This document shows, in pieces, positions 21,923 through 33,109 of a stretch of DNA of 64,000 nucleotides. The translations under genes were made by a program, and so were the position numbers. The notes beneath the pieces were generated by a model, which did not search any database, was not told the DNA's origin, and saw nothing but the letters and a program-made list of their open reading frames with translations. The stretch's first letter is position 1; each line of letters opens with the position of its first letter. The stretch is from Chamaecrista fasciculata (taxonomy: Eukaryota; Streptophyta; Magnoliopsida; Fabales; Fabaceae), in assembly GCA_003254925.1 (NCBI GenBank), contig QANZ01013659.1, forward strand, positions 62,001-126,000, in the 5' to 3' direction.

Positions 21923-22766
21923 GAATTGAATATTATACAAGTCAAAGTTGATGCATGCAAAAGCCTTTTGAAATCCTCAGCATAATTTGTGTGAGCAGGA
22001 GTTTGTTGGAGAAAAATATGAATATAGAGCGAACTCGAAGGGCATTGTTTTTTGTGCACAAAAGGGGAATGTGGTGTTTTTGGCCAAAGTGTTAAAAGCA
22101 TCTCCAGCTCTAGCAATGTTGGCTGACAATAAAAGAAAGTAGAACATCTTCTTCCATGCTGTTGAAAATCGCCAAGTTGAGGTTTTCAACCTCATCCATC
22201 ACCTTCACACAAAGGCAATGCTAATGTCATGCAGAGATTCTTCTGGAAACACATTGCATCATGTTGCTGCCTTTCTTCCTACTACCATACTCGACTGCAT
22301 CGCTGGGTCTTTTTTACATATGAGAACTGAATTGCTTTGGTTCAAGATGGTGTAGAGTCAGCTACTCCCTTGTGTCAAAGAATGCGAAAAAAATGAGGGC
22401 CTCAAACTCGAAGAATTATTCCGACATACCCATGAAGAGTTGAGGAAGGCTGGAGAGAAATGAGTGAAGTATATTGTTGTCTCTTATACTTTTATTGCTA
22501 CTCTTATTTTAACCTCATCCATCACCTTCACACAAAGGAAATGCTAATGTCTTGCAGAGATTCTTCTGGAAACACAATGCATCATGTTGCCGCCTTTCCC
22601 CCTACTACCATACTCGATTACATCGCTGAGTCTTTTTTACATATGAGAACTAAATTGCTTTGGTTCAAGATGGTGGAGAGTCAACTACTCCCTTGTGTTG
22701 ACCATGTTCCTCACTCAAGCAAGTGTTTTTGATTTGACCGAATCAATTAGGGAAGTGAAATTTTGA
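21923..22766 (+). pseudogene. ankyrin/PGG terminal-exon copy 3, rearranged
   Basis: The first part is homologous through the LIHHLHTKAMLMSC region but has stops at AAAGTAGAAC (about 22140) and GGTGTAGAG (about 22350). In the middle of the PGG domain (22507) the sequence jumps back to AACCTCATCCATCACC, repeating the ankyrin-like part, then jumps again at 22697 to the last exon end. It is a mosaic of at least two copies. Confidence 0.75.
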
Positions 22767-22854
22767 GTGTGATTGATCTTTGTGTAGTGATTTCTGCTAC
22801 TCTTTTATTTTGTATTGAACTCATTTAGAGACTATTGTCTGAAATTTTTTTAGT

Positions 22855-22994
22855 ATGTATGTACGTAAGTACGCAGGCACGCATGTACGCACGTACGCAC
22901 GCAAGTACGTATGCACGTATGTAGGTACGTCCATACGTACATACGTATGTATGTATGTATGTATGTATGTATGTATGTATGTATGTATGTATAG
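22855..22994. repeat. TATG/TACG tract before copy 4
   Basis: GTACGCAC-type units followed by about ten TATG units, ending in the TATAG acceptor at 22991-22994. Confidence 0.9.
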
Positions 22995-24006
22995 GAATTG
23001 AAGTTTTATACAAGTCAAAGTTGATTCATGCAAAAGCCTTTTGAAATCCTCAGCGTAATTTGCGAGAGCAGCAGTTTGTTAGAGAAAAATATGAATATAG
23101 ATCGAACTCGAAGGGCATTGTTTTATGCTACCCAATGGGGTAATGGGGTGTTTTAGGCCTAAGTGTTAAAAGCATCTCCAGCTCTATCAATGTTGGTTGA
23201 CAATAAAAGAAAGTGAAACATCTTCCATGCTGTTTAAAATCGTCAAAGTTGTGGTTTTCAACCTCGTCCATCATCTTTACACAAAGGCAATGTTAATGTC
23301 ATGCAGAGATTCTTCTGGAAACACATTGCTTCATGTTGCCGCCTTTCCTCCTACTACCATACTCGACTGCATCGCTGGGCCTTTTTTACATATGAGAACT
23401 GAATTGCTTTGGTTCAAGATGGTGGAGAGTCAACTACTCCCTTGTGTCAAAGAACGCGAAAACAATGAGGGCCTCAAACCTGAAGAATTATTCCGACATT
23501 CCCATGAAGAGTTGAGGAAGGCTGGAGATAAATGGGTGAAGTATATTGTTGTCTCTTATACTTGTATTGCTACTCTTATGTTCTGCTTCATTTTTACTGT
23601 TTCTTTGACACTTCAAGGAGGAAACCTACTCAATGGTAAACTAGTATTTCCGGACAGTCTGCCTATTCAGTTTATTGTTTACATCAATTCAGTTTATGTA
23701 GCCGCGTTTTTTTCTGTTACTTCTCTGATGTTGTTCCTTAACATCCAGAGCTCTTGCTATGCCGTAAAAGATTTCTAAAAATCTTTGCTTAGAAGGTTAC
23801 GAGGGACCTTTCTAACATTCATTTTCTCCCTTGCAACTATGGGAATTGTCTTGACTAAGATCTTTTATGTGGTGTACCCGGAAATGGCAGTAGACTGGTG
23901 GATTCCTATCAGAATTCTTTCAGCTTTTGGTCCTGTGTTGACCATGTTCCTCACTCAAGAAAGTGCTTTTAACTTGACTGAATCAACTAGGGAAGTGAAG
24001 TTTTGA
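22995..24006 (+). pseudogene. ankyrin/PGG terminal-exon copy 4
   Basis: One of the better preserved copies: an open frame of 193 codons (23197-23778) covers the last ankyrin-like unit, the PGG domain (KAGDKWVKYIVVSYTCIATL) and two transmembrane segments. It ends at GATTTCTAA (23776) where the siblings have GATTTCCAAAAATC. The last 73 codons (23785-24006) continue without further stops. The upstream part (22995-23196) has several indels and stops. Not functional as it stands. Confidence 0.75.
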
Positions 24007-24092
24007 GTGTGATTGATCTTTGTGTAGTGATTCATGTTACTCTTTTATTTTGTATTGAACTCATTTAGAGATTATTGTCTGAAATTTTTTTA

Positions 24093-24210
24093 GTATGTAT
24101 GTACGCACGTACGCACGTATGTAGGTACGTCCGTACGTACGTATGTATGTATAGCTTTTGGTCCTGTGTTGACCACGTAGAGACTATTGTCCGTACGTAC
24201 GTATGTATAA
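24093..24210. repeat. TACG/TATG tract with mini exon fragment
   Basis: Two short tetranucleotide tracts (24093-24151, 24186-24210) surround AGCTTTTGGTCCTGTGTTGA (24152-24178), a remnant of the PGG exon end. The array stops here for 1.6 kb. Confidence 0.75.
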
Positions 24211-25853
24211 CGATTTCAATGCATCGGTAGATAATTAGTGAAAGTAATACATACATTAATTATCTTCTGTGAGACTTGTAAATTGGTTGGCCCAAAAAAA
24301 AATAGAGACCTGTAAATTGTAATTATTGATCAAAATGGAAGCACGTGGCAGCGTACCATTAGATTCAAGATCGCTCCCCACCCGACAAGGGAGACGACCC
24401 ACTTTTTTGTCTGGACCATAAATAAAAGCCCGTAATTGTTCTTTGATGTTTCTATTTTCAATTAAGTAATTTTATCTATGAAAACAACAAAAAATGTTCA
24501 TGATAAAACAATGAAAATAATTTTATCTCGAATTTACTTTAAATTTTGTATCATCGGCTTTTTATTTGTTATTCAGATACATATAAAAAATATGCATATT
24601 TTGTAACGATTATTTATGTAAGCTTTTGAAGTCTAAGTTGAAATTACTATTAATTTGACTATTATTGTCAATGTATACCTCACTCTAGTGCTCCACCAAA
24701 GCTCATTTTCAAAATGTGGATTGTACTAAATATTATATTTTATGTTATCTATTAGAGGTAAGGTTATATTTTCAGGACTGATGCGTGAAATAAAAATTTT
24801 AAATGAGAAAATAAATAATACTAAGTGAACTCTCATGAATGATAACTCTCTTTCAAACACATAAAATGAGAAATTAAAATGGTAAAAAAAAAATATGTAG
24901 TCAGCCGTTAACCCTTAAGTGGAAGACCCCAACAGAAGGATTAATCACTATTTCCAACGATAAATACCTTTAATTTATACAAAAAAAAATAATAAAAAAA
25001 ACACTCTTATTCATAAAAGTATATGAAAATGAGAGGTCAAAGAATAAAACTATCTATTTGAATATCAAAATGACTATTTGACACTTTTAAAAAATGTATA
25101 ATAGACCTAAGTTATTTATAATATTGTCCTCATCAATAACATTACATCCCTCATCCTCGTGGTCACATCGATACCATCCATTATTACTTTTTTTTTTTTA
25201 TATTCAACACTTTTTATACTGATAAATTCAAGATTAAAGTATATTTTGTAGTTAGTTATAATAAGAGAAACTCTTAATAAAAGTAATCCATCGGCTATCT
25301 TCTATATATATATCTGTGTTCTAATGGACACGAAAATATGTATGTAATATTTGATTTGACATTTGTAGTTATTCAATAACTAAATAGTATATTTCTATTA
25401 TTTAAGGACTAAATTATTAAAAGTATAAAAATTAAAAGAACAAATAATAAGTTTTCACTTTATTAAATCTTATCTACCGTTAGCCAATTATCAAGTTTCA
25501 CATGTTTATTTTTTGTTTTTTTAATTTTTTATTTTTTATAATCAATTAAAAACACCCTCACACATATAATATAATATAGGTATAGATATTTTGTCCGGTT
25601 GACATATTTCACAACCCATAAACTTTACGCACTTACGCATATACATGGCTCGTGGGCTCATGACTGAGGATTGTACGTACAACACAATATTCTTTAGCCT
25701 TGGCATTATTAACCCATTAAGCCGTTAATCACCTTGATAATCAATGATTGTAGTTCTCACCGGAACCCCTCCAAACAAAAAAAAGTTGCCACTGAAATGT
25801 TCTACTTTTAATAACGATTTCAATGCATAGGTGGATAATTAGTGAAAGTAATN
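24211..25853. other. spacer inside the array, bounded by a 40-bp direct repeat
   Basis: AACGATTTCAATGCATCGGTAGATAATTAGTGAAAGTAAT (24209-24248) recurs with two changes at 25811-25852, right before a single N. The spacer between holds AT-rich sequence without a gene and a micro-retroinsertion at 24271-24319. Confidence 0.6.
24271..24319 (+). mobile_element. micro-retroinsertion: GTTGGCCC+A9 between 15-bp repeats
   Basis: GAGACTTGTAAATTG (24271-24285) and GAGACCTGTAAATTG (24305-24319) match at 14 of 15 bases and flank a 19-nt insert, GTTGGCCCAAAAAAAAATA. This one is in plus orientation. Same design as the other micro-insertions. Confidence 0.6.
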
Positions 25854-26192
25854 CTTCAAAATTGGTTTGTAAGGCAATATTGTTAAAAGTAAAGGATTAG
25901 AACGTCTCTCGTTAAAGCTTCCTCACAATACAGTAGGACAGTTTTGTTGTCAACATCATTTATAAAATGCTCACTCACACACAATTTTTCTTTGTGAAAA
26001 GTTGTTGATAGTTGCATTCAACAGGTTTTGGTCAAGTTCGTAGGTTCTTTTTTTGGCCAGAAGTGCGCATGTTCATCTCCAATTGGTTAGGTATATATAT
26101 AACTAATAACTCAATTTGTTCCAAAACTTGGATATATATATATATATACACACCTTTAATGAAGTTTGAGATTCTGAAACACTCAAGTCATC
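25854..26192. repeat. second copy of the 19073 leader segment
   Basis: Nearly identical to 19073-19411. It begins immediately after the single N at 25853, so the left border of the duplication coincides with a possible assembly join. Confidence 0.75.
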
Positions 26193-26280
26193 ATGTATGT
26201 ATGTATGTATGTATGTATGTATGTATGTATGTATGTATGTATGTATGTATGTATGTATGTATGTATGTATGTATGTATAG
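26193..26280. repeat. pure (TATG)n microsatellite, about 21 units
   Basis: Uninterrupted TATG/GTAT repeats ending in TATAG, directly joined to the exon start GAATTGAAG. The matching position in the other block (19412-19431) has only about four to five units, so this tract has changed length since the duplication. Confidence 0.95.
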
Positions 26281-27103
26281 GAATTGAAGTTTTATACAAG
26301 TCAAAGTTGATGCATGCAAAAGCCTTTGAAATCCTCAGCCTAATTTGCGAGAGCAGGAGTTTGTTGGAGAAAAATATGAATATAAAGTAAACTCGAAGGG
26401 CATTGTTTTATGCGGCACAAAGGGGGAATGTGGTGTTGCCGCCTTTCCTCCTACTACCATACTTGACAAATCACTGGGCAATTTTTACATATGAGAACTG
26501 AATTGCTTTGGTTCAAGATGGTGGAGAGTCAACTACTCCCTTGTGTCAAAGAATGCGAAAACAATGAGGGCCTCAAGCCTGAAGAATTATTCCGGCATAC
26601 CCATGAAGAGTTGAGGAAGGCTGGAGAGAAATGGGTGAAGTATATTGCTATCTCTTATACTTTTATTGCTACTCTTATGTTCTGCTTCATTTTTACTGCT
26701 GCTTTGACACTTCCAGGAGGAAACCTACTCGATGGTAAACCAGTATTTCTGGACAGTCTGTTTATTCAGTTTATGGTTTACATCAATTCAGTTTATGTAG
26801 CCTTACTTTTTTGTTACTTCTCTCATGTTGTTCCTTAGCATCCAGAGCTCTCGCTATGCCGTAGAAGATTTCCAAAAATCTTTGCTTAGAAGGTTACGAG
26901 GGGCCTTTCTAACATTCATTTTCTCCCTTGCAGCTATGGGCATTGTCTTTACTAAGAGCTTTTATGTGGTGTACCCGGAAATGGCAGTAGACTGATGGAT
27001 TCCTATCAGAATTCTTTTAGCTTTTGGTCCTGTGTTGACCATGTTCCTCACTCAAGCAAGTGTTTTTGATTTGACCGAATCAACTAGGGAAGTGAAGTTT
27101 TGA
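26281..27103 (+). pseudogene. ankyrin/PGG terminal-exon copy 5 (sister of copy 1)
   Basis: Shares with copy 1 the internal deletion that joins GTGGTGTT to GCCGCC, so the deletion predates the duplication. The PGG part (26491-26838) is open and then hits the same type of frameshift stop (GTTCCTTAG). Further defects are a stop at AATATAAAGTAA (about 26390) and GACTGATGG (about 26993). Confidence 0.75.
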
Positions 27104-27189
27104 GTGTGATTAATCTTTGTGTAGTGATTCATGCTACTCTTTTATTTTGTATTGAACTCATTTAGAGACTATAATCTGAAATTTTTTTA

Positions 27190-27273
27190 GAATGTATGTA
27201 TGTACGCACGCACCCACCCACCCACGCACGCACGTATGTACGTACGTACGTATGTAACTATGTATGTATGTAT
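27190..27273. repeat. TATG/CACC/CACG tract before copy 6
   Basis: TATGTATG, TACGCACGCACCCACCCACC, CACGTATG and TACGTACG blocks, then TATTGG in place of TATAGG, as before copy 2. Confidence 0.85.
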
Positions 27274-28290
27274 TGGAATAGAAGTTTTATACAAGTCAAA
27301 GTTGATGCATGCAAAGGCCTTTTGAAATCCTCAGCCTAATTTGCGAGAGGAGGAGTTTGTTGGAGAAATATATGAATATAGAGCAAACTCGAAGGGCATT
27401 GTTTTATGCGACACAAAGGGGGATTGTGGTGCTTTTGGCCAAAGTGTTAAAAGCATCTCCAGCTCTAGCAATATTGGCTTACAATAAAAAAAAGTGGAAC
27501 ATCTTCTTCCATGCTATTGAAAATCGCCAAATTGAGGTTTTCAACCTCATCCATCACCTTCACACAAAGGTAATGCTAATGTCATGCAGAGATTCTTCTA
27601 GAAATAGATTGCTTCATGTTGCCGCCTTTCCTCCTACTACCATACTCGACTACATCGCTAGGCCTTTTTTACATATGAGAACTGAATTGCTTTGGTTCAA
27701 GATGGTGGAGAGACAGTTAATCCCTTGTGTCAAAGCACGCGAAAACAATGAGGGACTCAAACCGGAAGAATTATTCCGACATACCCATGAAGAGTTGAGG
27801 AAGGCTGGAGAGAAATGGGTGAAGTATATTGTTGTTTCTTATACTTATATTGTTACTCTTATGTTATGCTTCATTTTTACTGCTGCTTTGACACTTCCAA
27901 GAGGAAACCTACTCGATGGTAAACCAGTATTTTTGGACAGTCTGCCTATTCAGTTTATGGTTTACATCAATTCAGTTTATGTAGCTGCGTTTATTTTTGT
28001 TACTTCTCTGAAGTTGTTCCTTAACATCCAAAGCTATCGCTATGCCGTAGAAGATTTCCAAAAATCTTTGCTTAGAAGGTTACGAGGGGCCCTTCTAACA
28101 TTCATTTTCTCCCTTGCAGCTATGGGCATTGTCTTGACTAAGATCATTTATGTGGAGTACCCGGAAATGGCAGCAGACTGCGGGATTCCTATCAAAATTC
28201 TTTTAGCGTTTGGGTCATGTGTTGACCATGTTCCTCACTCAAACAAGTGTTTTTGATTTGATTGAATCAACTAGGGAAGTGAAGTTTTGA
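27274..28290 (+). pseudogene. ankyrin/PGG terminal-exon copy 6, nearly intact
   Basis: The longest frame in the array: 315 codons (27309-28256). It contains the exon head (FEILSLICERRSLLEKYMNI), two ankyrin-like units (RRALFYATQRGIVVLLAKVL and NRLLHVAAFPPTTILDYIA), the LLWFKMVE linker, the PGG domain (KAGEKWVKYIVVSYTYIVTL) and three further hydrophobic helices. An extra G near 28213 shifts the frame, so the last about 25 residues differ from the siblings and the true stop (28288) is missed. The upstream ankyrin exons of a full gene are not in the window. A truncated membrane protein could be made if transcribed, but I consider it a recent pseudogene or partial gene. Confidence 0.7.
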
Positions 28291-28377
28291 ATGTGATTAA
28301 TCTTTGTGTAGTGATTCCTGCTACTCTTTTATTTTGTATTGAACTCATTTAGAGACTATTGTCTGAAATTTTTTCAA

Positions 28378-28470
28378 TATGTATGTACGTATGCACGTAC
28401 GCACGTACGCACGCACTCACGTACGCACGTATGTAGGTATGTCCGTCCGTACGTATGTATGTGTGTATAG
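28378..28470. repeat. TACG/CACG tract before copy 7
   Basis: TATGTACG, TATGCACGTACGCACG, ACGCACTCACG and TCCGTCCGTACG blocks, ending GTGTGTATAG. Confidence 0.85.
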
Positions 28471-29275
28471 AAATTGAAGTTTTAGACAAGTCAAAGTTGA
28501 TTCATGCAAAAGCCTTTTGAAATCCTCAGCCTAATTTGCGAGAGCAGCAGTTTGTTAGAGAAAAATATAAATATAGAGCGAACTCGAAGGGCATTGTTTT
28601 ATGCGACACAAAGGGGAAATGGGGTGTTTTAGGCCAAAGTGTTAAAAGCATCTCCAGCTCTAGCAATGTTGGATGACAATAAAAGAAAGTAAAACATCTT
28701 CTTCCATGCTGTTGAAAATCGCTAAAGTTGTGGTTTTCAACCTCATCCATCTACTTCACACAAAGACAATGCTAATGTCATGCAGAGATTCTTCTAGAAA
28801 TAGATTGCTTCATGTTGCCGCTTTTCCTCCTACTACCTTACTCGACTACATCGTTGGGCCTTTTATACATATGAGAACTGAATTGTTTTGGTTCAATATT
28901 GTGGAGAGTCAACTACTCCCTTATGTCAAAGAACGCGAAAACAATGAGGGCCTCAAACCTGAAGAATTATTCCGACTTACCCATGAATAGTTGAGGAAGG
29001 CTGGAGAGAAATGGCTGAAGTATATTGCTGTCTCTTATACTTCTATTGCTACTCTTATGTTTTGCTTCATTTTTACTGCTGCTTTGCACTTCCAAGAGGA
29101 AACCTACTCGATGGTAAACCAGTATTTCTGGACAGTCTGCCTATTCAGTTTATGGTTTACATCAATTTAGTTTATGTAGCAGAGTTTTTTTTCTGTTACT
29201 TCTCTGATGTTGTTCCTTAAGATCCAGAGCTCTCGCTATGTCGTAGAAGATTTCAAAAAATCTTTGCTTATGAGG
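28471..29275 (+). pseudogene. ankyrin/PGG terminal-exon copy 7, cut by an LTR
   Basis: Resembles copy 4 (shared TTCATGCAAAAGCC and AGCAGCAGTTTGTTAGAG). The frame is broken at several points: AGTAAAAC at about 28690, CATGAATAG at 28987, and a lost A in GCTTTGCACTTCC. Homology ends at CTTTGCTTATGAGG, where TGATCTGACC of an LTR begins. Confidence 0.75.
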
Positions 29276-30043
29276 TGATCTGACCATATTTCATCATATA
29301 TTTTAGTGACATTTTAGGGCATTTTATATTCATTTGAGATTCATTTGGATGCCTTTATGTCCTTGCATGATGAAATATGATGCCTTGAGGTTTGAGGATT
29401 ATTTGGACTATTATTTGAGGATTATTTGGACTATTTTGTGAGTAATGAAGTCCAAAGTGTTGAAATACTTCAAGGAAGGCTTAGGGATGCTTGGAGACGA
29501 GTCAGAGACCAAACCGAGAAGAATCAAAGTTGCAAGAAAAACTGCCGTGGAAACCGCGGTGGGAAAGGCCGCGACGGGTCTCGCTGGAAATCTTGTCGCG
29601 GAAACCACCGCGGCGGGTTTGCGATAACTTATAATTATTCAGGCCCAAGCCCGATTTTGATGATTCTGACCTAGATTTCCTTGGAATGAGCCGAAATTTA
29701 CATATATGAGAGGTTTGGAGGTCACTTGGAGGCTACACACTGGCTTAGAGAGAGTTTTACATATTGCGTATCTCGGTGATCCGATATTCTTATCGTGTGA
29801 AGCTTTTCTTGGGATCATGGCAGCCAATTCTGAAGTTGTTCATCTGTCAACCATGAGCGGCTAAACACTCATACCCGAAGGAGCATTGAAGTAAAGCATG
29901 AACTAGGGTTTCACCATTAGGGAGTTTTTCTCACACTAGAATTAGGGTTTTACTTTATTGTTCTTGATTTCTAGTTGGACCTGAGAACTATTTGTGAATT
30001 CTGATTCTTGATTAAGAACTTGGTTTTATTTCTTTAATTATAT
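29276..30043. mobile_element. LTR (probably Ty3/gypsy) truncated by assembly gap
   Basis: Starts with TGATCTGACCATATTTCATC exactly where the seventh exon copy is interrupted. It contains a GC-rich CCGCGGTGGGAAAGGCCGCG / CGCGGAAACCACCGCGG stretch and ends in the N gap. The TGATCTGACC start and long AT-rich LTR with a GC-rich core resemble plant Tat/Ogre-type gypsy LTRs. No coding part is visible, and the other end is hidden. Confidence 0.5.
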
Positions 30044-30694
30044 NNNNNNNNNNNNNNNNNNNNNNNNNNNNNNNNNNNNNNNNNNNNNNNNNNNNNNNNN
30101 NNNNNNNNNNNNNNNNNNNNNNNNNNNNNNNNNNNNNNNNNNNNNNNNNNNNNNNNNNNNNNNNNNNNNNNNNNNNNNNNNNNNNNNNNNNNNNNNNNNN
30201 NNNNNNNNNNNNNNNNNNNNNNNNNNNNNNNNNNNNNNNNNNNNNNNNNNNNNNNNNNNNNNNNNNNNNNNNNNNNNNNNNNNNNNNNNNNNNNNNNNNN
30301 NNNNNNNNNNNNNNNNNNNNNNNNNNNNNNNNNNNNNNNNNNNNNNNNNNNNNNNNNNNNNNNNNNNNNNNNNNNNNNNNNNNNNNNNNNNNNNNNNNNN
30401 NNNNNNNNNNNNNNNNNNNNNNNNNNNNNNNNNNNNNNNNNNNNNNNNNNNNNNNNNNNNNNNNNNNNNNNNNNNNNNNNNNNNNNNNNNNNNNNNNNNN
30501 NNNNNNNNNNNNNNNNNNNNNNNNNNNNNNNNNNNNNNNNNNNNNNNNNNNNNNNNNNNNNNNNNNNNNNNNNNNNNNNNNNNNNNNNNNNNNNNNNNNN
30601 NNNNNNNNNNNNNNNNNNNNNNNNNNNNNNNNNNNNNNNNNNNNNNNNNNNNNNNNNNNNNNNNNNNNNNNNNNNNNNNNNNNNNNNNNNNNNN
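30044..30694. other. assembly gap (651 N)
   Basis: Run of N. Open frames reported across it are meaningless. Confidence 1.
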
Positions 30695-32680
30695 TTTTTT
30701 TACTATTTGCAAGAAAATCCAACGCTAAGATGTTTTTGCCGACCATTAGCTCACTCATGAGTCATAATCAATCTGTCTTTTCTCTTTTTATTACTGATTA
30801 TCTCTGAATATGATATCCATCAATGTCGATACATAACAGTCATATATACTCATTTCAAAAATTTTTAACAAATGTTTCTTTTATATTTTTATTATTAAAA
30901 ATGACATAATATAATTTTGCTAGTTGCTTAGTCATATACTCATATTTCATTTTATCATAATTTACCTTTTTTTCCCTTTAGAAGCGTCCTTTGATCCAAC
31001 TTTCATACGCGCATTCAGTAATTCTTTTTACTTTTTTGGCTGCTTATTTATTATTAACAATACATAAAATAAATGTGTTGGGTTGGGCATAAACGTGTCC
31101 TGAGTCCTTACTTACCATTTATGATCTAGCTGAATTAATAGTCAAATTAATAAATTATTGTATAAGTATCAATTCTTCATGTGCGTTCTCTGTTCGGTTT
31201 CAATTATTGCTTATATATGTACCGTATAAACCACTTTTAAACTAGTACCTCAAAAAGCTATTTTTAAATTTTTTTTATATATATAATTACCAGATACTAA
31301 TGTTTCTGTACATGAGTGATGAAATTAATTAAAGTAGTTTGATATATATATGTCGCTGTAAAATAAATTGTATAATCAATGTAAGTCTAGAAGTTTGGAA
31401 GCATTAATTTCACATATTCATATTCTACAAAATACTTCATCATCGTGATTCATCTATATCGTCGCGAATTATTTCATTGAGTTAATTAATCACATCGTTT
31501 TCATAATGACCCCAACTCAGCTAGCTAGGTCCCTAAAAGTCTCAATCTCCTATTTGTCTCTCATAACAAAGTTGAAATTAGTGGATCTTTAAAGGTAGAA
31601 ACTGATATGATTGCAATAACAAAAGAAAACAAAGAAACAAAAAGTTGATATAATCTTTCGAACTGCATCGGTCCATCCACTTGTAATTACAACTTAATTC
31701 ATTGATAATATTAAGCTGACTCAGCTCTTGTCGGCTAATATTGTCATTCACATGGATTATTATTCTGTGGGAATCGCTTGTAAATATTTATAATCTTTCT
31801 AGTTTGGTTTGTTTTTTCTTCAATATTCGTCTCATCCTGATTTTCCGACCATGACAAACTTGACTTTATTTCATTATTGATTTGAATAGCTGTCTGTGTG
31901 AGATGCTAATACTTCACATGAAATTCTGTGAGATGAATTCTTAATCTTAATAGCCTTAAATTTGATCTGATGTTTTGTATAACATATATAAACCATGCAG
32001 GATCTATATAAGAGAATAACTAAAATGGTGGAAAATCATGGGTTTCATCTAGAAACTGTATATAATAATGATATATAAATAATGCACATTATGATTGTAT
32101 TTCCACATGATATTTTTTTTTTGGGCCCGTTGTGTCCGCATAACGACTAACGAGTGACGACTATGGGCAATATAATAACAGTTTTTTCACATTACAACTA
32201 TTTTTTTTTTGCCTGATTTCACATTACAACTCTGGAAAAGAGCAAATTATGTAACCCATTAGATCACGCTTTAAGTTTAATTAATACATGTGATATTTAT
32301 GTAGAGACTGAATTGAATCACAATAATACATAAAAAGAAAAAGGCGCAGACGCGTATTAGTATCTACTATAAATAAAATATAAAAAAGATGTATAAAATT
32401 AAAAGTAGTTAAATTAATTAAAAAAAATGACTCCCAAATATTGAAGCGAGTGTGATTATAATTTTCACTAATATAAGATGTAAGTTGTAACGGTGTCACT
32501 ATTGCTTTCACTTTTACTGGCAACCTGCGCGAGAGTAGAAAAGTGATAGCAGCTCACTGTGATAGAGACTTGACAATTTTGACTGTTTCCAGTTTATACT
32601 AAAAATAAAAATTTATTTCCATAATTTATGTTTAAAAATACTTAATCATCAAAATATCTGCAGCTTCCATAAAAAAATAA
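30695..32680. other. intergenic AT-rich sequence, no gene
   Basis: No coding or element structure recognised, except the micro-insertion at 32185-32231 and a T10GGGCCCG stretch near 32110. Confidence 0.4.
32185..32231 (-). mobile_element. micro-retroinsertion: AT10GCCTGA between 15-bp repeats
   Basis: TTTCACATTACAACT is repeated exactly at 32185-32199 and 32217-32231. The 17-nt insert is A, ten T and GCCTGA, which on the minus strand is TCAGGC plus poly(A). Confidence 0.65.
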
Positions 32681-33109
32681 GGGTAAATTACACTTTGGTA
32701 CCCTGTGGTTTGATCCTATTTCACTTTGGTACTCTGTGGTTTGAAACTTGACACTTTGGTACCCTGTGGTATTCTCCATTAATACTTTGGTACCCTTTGG
32801 GGTTATTTTGTAATTTTAACCATAACAAATTTTGCAAAAATTACATATTGACCCCAAAAAATTTTCAAAAATTACAAATAGGTCCCTGGATACATATTAT
32901 CTAGGTACTAAAATGAAAACTTTTAAAAAATTTTGGGGTCAATATGTAAATTTAGTAAAATTTGTTGTGGTTAAAATTACAAAATAACCCCAAAGGGTAC
33001 CAAAGTGTTAATGGAGAATACCATAGGGTACCAAAGTGTCAAGTTTCAAACCACAGGGTACCGAAGTGAAATAGGGTCAAACCACAGGGTACCAAAGTGT
33101 AATTTACCC
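32681..33109. mobile_element. foldback Mutator-like MITE, 429 bp
   Basis: Ends GGGTAAATTACACTTTGGTA / TACCAAAGTGTAATTTACCC. The inverted arms are about 200 bp long and nearly identical, each with four TTTGGTACCCT phrases. A perfect 9-bp duplication AAAAAATAA (32672-32680, 33110-33118) flanks it. The family has a second full copy in a lipase intron (42560-42828) and a third cut by a gap (62452). A transcript through it would form a long hairpin. Confidence 0.85.

Noticed and set aside
24211..25853. Hidden gene between array copies 4 and 5
   Set aside because: Both strands are stop-rich and AT-rich with no domain-like translation.
26012..26390. MYVC-repeat proteins read through the TATG tracts and fused in frame to the PGG exon
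   Set aside because: The tract ends in a TATAG splice acceptor, so it is intron sequence; the reading frame is a by-product of a 4-bp repeat.
20345..28470. CRISPR-like or satellite array
   Set aside because: The repeats are 4-bp microsatellites and about 1-kb exon copies in a plant genome; no short regular repeat-spacer pattern exists.
30012..30758. Frames spanning the N gap
   Set aside because: They consist of unknown residues; no evidence of coding.
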